Below, one piece after another: positions 61,216-64,000 of a stretch of DNA of 64,000 nucleotides. A model generated the notes under the pieces. It was not told where the DNA came from. It did not search any database and saw only the letters and a list, made by a program, of their open reading frames with translations. The translations under genes were made by a program, and so were the position numbers. Origin of the DNA: Sphingopyxis chilensis (lineage in GTDB: Bacteria > Pseudomonadota > Alphaproteobacteria > Sphingomonadales > Sphingomonadaceae); NCBI RefSeq assembly GCF_035930445.1, contig NZ_CP142394.1:3505501-3569500 (forward strand). The letters are read 5' to 3'. Within the stretch, counting starts at the first letter, position 1. The number at the start of each line of letters is the position of its first letter.

Positions 61216-63078
61216 TCAGCCGAGTCCGAAGGCGACGGCCGTCCAGTAAGTGATACCAGCAGCGGCATAGGCGAGCAGGAACAAATAGCCAACCATGAAC
61301 ATCGGCCATTTCCATCCATTGGTCTCGCGGCGCGTGATCGCGATCGTCGAAATGCATTGCGGCGCAAAGACGAACCAGGCGAGGAAAGCGAGCGCGGTGG
61401 CAAGGCTCCACTTGCCCTGCAGCCGTTCGCCCAGCGATTGCGCCATCGCATCCTCATCGCCATCGGCATCGATCGCGTTCGCGGTCGCCATCGCCGACAC
61501 CGCAACCTCGCGCGCCGCCATCGCGGGGATCAGCGCGAGCGCGATGTCGTGGTTGAAACCGATCGGCGCGACGACGACCTCGAGCCCGCTCGCGATGCGG
61601 CCCGCGACGCTATATTCGACCTGGCTCTTGCCCTCGGGCGCCTGCGGGAAGGTCAGCAGCAGCCACAGGACGACCGTGGTCATCGCGATGATCGTGCCGG
61701 CGCGGCGCAGGAATATCCACGCGCGCTGCCACAGGCCGAGGAGGACGTCGCGCAACTGCGGCATCTGGTAACGCGGCATTTCCATCATGAAGCCGGCACC
61801 CGCGCCCTTCGCCACCGTGCGGCGCAGCGCCCAGGCGACGACGAGCGCGCCGACGATGCCCGCGAGATAGAGGCCGAACAGCACCAGCCCCTGGAGCCCG
61901 ACGCCCGTGCCGCCGACGCCGCGGTCGGGAATGAAGGCGGCGATGATCAGCGCATAGACGGGAAGCCGCGCCGAACAGGTCATCAGCGGCGCGATCAGGA
62001 TCGTCGTCAGCCGGTCCTTTTCATCGGGGATCGCGCGCGTCGCCATGATGCCCGGCACCGCGCAGGCGAAACTCGACAAGAGCGGGATGAAACCGCGCCC
62101 CGACAGGCCGACCTTGCCCATCAGCCCGTCCATCAGGAAGGCGGCGCGCGTCATATAGCCCGACGCTTCCAAAAGCAGGATGAAGAGGAAGAGGATGAGA
62201 ATCTGCGGCAGGAAGACCACGACCGCGCCGACGCCGGCAAGCAGCCCTTCGACGACGAGGTCGCGCAGGAAATTCTGCGGAATATTATCGACCACCCACG
62301 CCTGCATTGTCCCGACCAGCGCTTCGAGCGCGTCGGCGGGAGGCCCGGCCCAGGCATAGACCGCCTGGAACATCACGAACATCAGCGCGAGCAGGATGAT
62401 CATGCCGGCCACCGGGTGCAGCACCACATTGTCGACGCGCTGCGTCCAGCGGCGCACCGGGGTTTCGCTGACGATCGCGGCCTTCGCGATCGCGCGGGCG
62501 CGCTGGTGGAGCGACGCGTCATTGGCTTCGGCCGGAGGGGCCGTGCGACCGGCCGCATGCGACCGGATCGCGCCGTCGACCGCGGCGAGCAGGTCGGTCA
62601 GCCCGCGCTTGCGCACCGCCACCGTCGGAACGACCGGCACGCCCAATTCCTTCGACAGGCGGTCGGCGTCGAGCGTGAGCCCGTCGCGCGCCGCAAGGTC
62701 GACCATGTTGAGCGCGACGACGGTCGGCAGGTTCAGCGCGAGCAGTTCGAGCGCGAAGCAGAGATGATTGTCGAGATTCGCGGCATCGAGCACGACGATC
62801 AGCGCGTCGGGGCGCGTCTCGCCTTCCTGTTTGCCGAGCACGACGTCGCGCGTCACCGCCTCGTCGAGGCTCGCAGGGGTGAGGCTGTAGGTGCCGGGAA
62901 GGTCGATCAGCGACAGCGGTCGGCCGTCGGCGAAGCTGGCATGGCCCGCCTTCCGCTCGACGGTGACACCGGGATAATTGGCTATCTTCTGCCGCGCGCC
63001 GGTCAGCGCGTTGAACAGGCTCGACTTGCCCGCATTGGGATTGCCGACGAGTGCGATCGAAGGAATGGCGCCGGTCAT
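61216..63078 (-). CDS. feoB: Ferrous iron transporter FeoB
   Basis: GTP-binding membrane transporter of 620 residues. G-domain motifs GNPNAGKSS (11-19), GVTVERKAG, DLPGTYSL and NMVD lead to Gate-type membrane segments, including LLSSFACAVPGIMATRAIPD. It imports Fe(II) across the inner membrane. ATG overlaps feoA stop (ATGA). FeoC is absent from the window. Confidence 0.93.
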   Translation of the reverse strand: MTGAIPSIALVGNPNAGKSSLFNALTGARQKIANYPGVTVERKAGHASFADGRPLSLIDLPGTYSLTPASLDEAVTRDVVLGKQEGETRPDALIVVLDAANLDNHLCFALELLALNLPTVVALNMVDLAARDGLTLDADRLSKELGVPVVPTVAVRKRGLTDLLAAVDGAIRSHAAGRTAPPAEANDASLHQRARAIAKAAIVSETPVRRWTQRVDNVVLHPVAGMIILLALMFVMFQAVYAWAGPPADALEALVGTMQAWVVDNIPQNFLRDLVVEGLLAGVGAVVVFLPQILILFLFILLLEASGYMTRAAFLMDGLMGKVGLSGRGFIPLLSSFACAVPGIMATRAIPDEKDRLTTILIAPLMTCSARLPVYALIIAAFIPDRGVGGTGVGLQGLVLFGLYLAGIVGALVVAWALRRTVAKGAGAGFMMEMPRYQMPQLRDVLLGLWQRAWIFLRRAGTIIAMTTVVLWLLLTFPQAPEGKSQVEYSVAGRIASGLEVVVAPIGFNHDIALALIPAMAAREVAVSAMATANAIDADGDEDAMAQSLGERLQGKWSLATALAFLAWFVFAPQCISTIAITRRETNGWKWPMFMVGYLFLLAYAAAGITYWTAVAFGLG

Positions 63079-63323
63079 GCCGCGGGCTCGACGGTGATAG
63101 CCGCCGCCTGCCTGGCCCGGATGATCACCTTCATGCGACCGACGGTGAGCGCGAGCGGATCGCGCGAGAAGATGCTGCCGCGATGGTGCGGGGTGACTTC
63201 GCATCCTTCCATCAGGCCGAATTCGCGCAACCGCCGCCCCTCGTCGTCGGACATTGCATTCCAGTCGATACGGGCGATCCGCACCATCACGCCCAAAGGC
63301 GATTTGTCGAGCAAAGCAGTCAT
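63075..63323 (-). CDS. feoA: Ferrous iron transport accessory protein FeoA
   Basis: Encodes 82 residues of the SH3-like FeoA fold: RRLREFGLMEGCEVTPHHRG is the characteristic segment, and DPLALTVGRMKVIIRARQAA the final strands. It acts with FeoB. Upstream of its ATG lies an imperfect dyad that could bind Fur. No Shine-Dalgarno site is obvious. Confidence 0.9.
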   Translation of the reverse strand: MTALLDKSPLGVMVRIARIDWNAMSDDEGRRLREFGLMEGCEVTPHHRGSIFSRDPLALTVGRMKVIIRARQAAAITVEPAA

Positions 63324-63325
63324 TT

Positions 63326-63350
63326 GCGAGCGATTATCAATAACACTCGC
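63326..63350 (-). promoter_or_regulatory. Imperfect dyad upstream of feoA, possible iron operator
   Basis: A 25-bp imperfect inverted repeat has 5-bp outer arms GCGAG/CTCGC and an AT-rich core TTATCAATAAC, ending 3 bp before the feoA ATG. The GATAAT half-site resembles part of a Fur box. Position and iron gene fit iron control, but the match is partial. Confidence 0.33.
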
Positions 63351-63377
63351 CCAGCGCCAGTCCTTTATCTTGGGCGC

Positions 63378-64000
63378 TCAGCGTCCCGGATAGCGCAATC
63401 GTCCGACGAAACGCGCGAGGCTGGGCCGTTCGACGCCGCGCGCCGCGCGGCGATGCTTCCAGCTTTCGAAGCGCATGACCTGATCGATGCGGCGCGCGAG
63501 GAAGGCGCGCGTGTCGGCGAAACCCTCGCTTTCGTCGTTCAGGAACACCGCCATCGTCGAACCGTAGACCGCGCCGAGAATCGCGCGCTTGCTGTAATGA
63601 TTATAGTCGGTCGCGGTGTCGCCCGCGAGGCGCCACATATGGTCGGCGGCGCGCCAGCCGAGCTTCGCGGCGTGCGGCGCGTTTGTCGGCAGCGCGAGCA
63701 ACGCCAATGCCCGGCGCAGCGATTCGCGGTGCGGCGCCAAGAGGTCGATGCGCGTTTCAACCAGCGTCGTGATCCGCTCGCGAATCTTCAGCTTCGCGAG
63801 TTTTTCGGCCGGCCAGCGTGCCTCCATCGCCGCGTCGATATCGGCGAACCAGGCATCGACCATGTCGCGTGCCCCGCCCGGAAAGGCGAGCCGTGCAACG
63901 TCGGTATCGATCCCGACGCGTGCCGCAGCGTCGGCCAGCGCGGCGTCGCCGAATCCGTCGAAGGCCGCCGATGCAGCAATCAGCGGCGCGAGCGCGGCGC
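63378..64000 (-). CDS. COQ9 family ubiquinone biosynthesis protein (cut by right edge)
   Basis: At least 207 residues are visible; the 5' end is beyond base 64000 and the frame is open to the edge. LIAASAAFDGFGDAALADAA followed by GVARD-like stretch and the tail ARGVERPSLARFVGRLRYPGR with KIRERITTLVETRIDLLAPH match the COQ9 family of ubiquinone-biosynthesis lipid-binding proteins. Assignment is likely, though not certain without the N-terminus. Confidence 0.78.
   Translation of the reverse strand, partial: AALAPLIAASAAFDGFGDAALADAAARVGIDTDVARLAFPGGARDMVDAWFADIDAAMEARWPAEKLAKLKIRERITTLVETRIDLLAPHRESLRRALALLALPTNAPHAAKLGWRAADHMWRLAGDTATDYNHYSKRAILGAVYGSTMAVFLNDESEGFADTRAFLARRIDQVMRFESWKHRRAARGVERPSLARFVGRLRYPGR

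Overview
The window is GC-rich alphaproteobacterial chromosome, most probably from the order Sphingomonadales (a Sphingopyxis- or Sphingomonas-like organism). This is inferred from gene content and order: MipZ and DivK cell-cycle proteins, MmcB, COQ9, two large TonB-dependent receptors, sphingomonad-type phosphoglucomutase/phosphomannomutase, DUF3572, and short inverted repeats of a type common in that group. Genes are dense and often overlap by 4 bp (ATGA or GTGA), so many form translationally coupled operons. I see no phage, plasmid, IS element, CRISPR array or rRNA operon.

Layout. 1-2.5 kb: the 5' part of gyrB (minus strand, cut by the window edge) diverges from a lipoprotein gene. 2.0-9.3 kb: an eight-gene minus-strand operon (DUF4129, DUF4350, MoxR ATPase, DUF58, SpoIIM-like, RDD, nitroreductase, lipoprotein), probably an envelope-associated MoxR/von Willebrand system. 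9.4-12.8 kb: a fused E1 alpha/beta 2-oxoacid dehydrogenase coupled to an acyltransferase-like protein, closed by a strong terminator. 12.9-19 kb: a FixJ-like regulator with a dead receiver, then a compact carbohydrate module: small protein, eukaryotic-type phosphomannomutase-like HAD protein and CxxC microprotein on the plus strand, facing a GH130 phosphorylase and a GT4-glycosidase-like fusion on the minus strand. It ends in an AT-rich upstream region. 19.5-23.7 kb: two convergent cyclic-di-GMP genes. 24-25.1 kb: Cu/Zn superoxide dismutase and two tRNA-Glu genes. 25.2-29 kb: recJ with two PH-domain membrane proteins. 29-36 kb: alkyl sulfatase, flavodoxin-like protein, Lhr-like helicase, a tandem aspartyl protease and PdeM. 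36-42 kb: two paralogous TonB-dependent receptors. 42-52 kb: divK, a metabolic operon, panC, mipZ, phosphoglucomutase, lptB, rpoN, rpmJ. 52-64 kb: S9 oligopeptidase, aminopeptidase P, thioesterase, riboflavin genes, ssb/mmcB, feoAB and a COQ9-family gene cut by the right edge.

How parts work together. The GH130/GT4/phosphomannomutase-like group could form a mannoside synthesis-and-phosphorolysis cycle, since GH130 enzymes release mannose-1-phosphate and a phosphomannomutase would use it. This is the most promising poorly described system here. Several non-coding signals also stand out: orphan terminator hairpins that suggest small RNAs, a general-stress-type promoter before sodC, a CtrA-like box, and paired inverted repeats. 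All product names are from motif recognition by eye; no database search was run.
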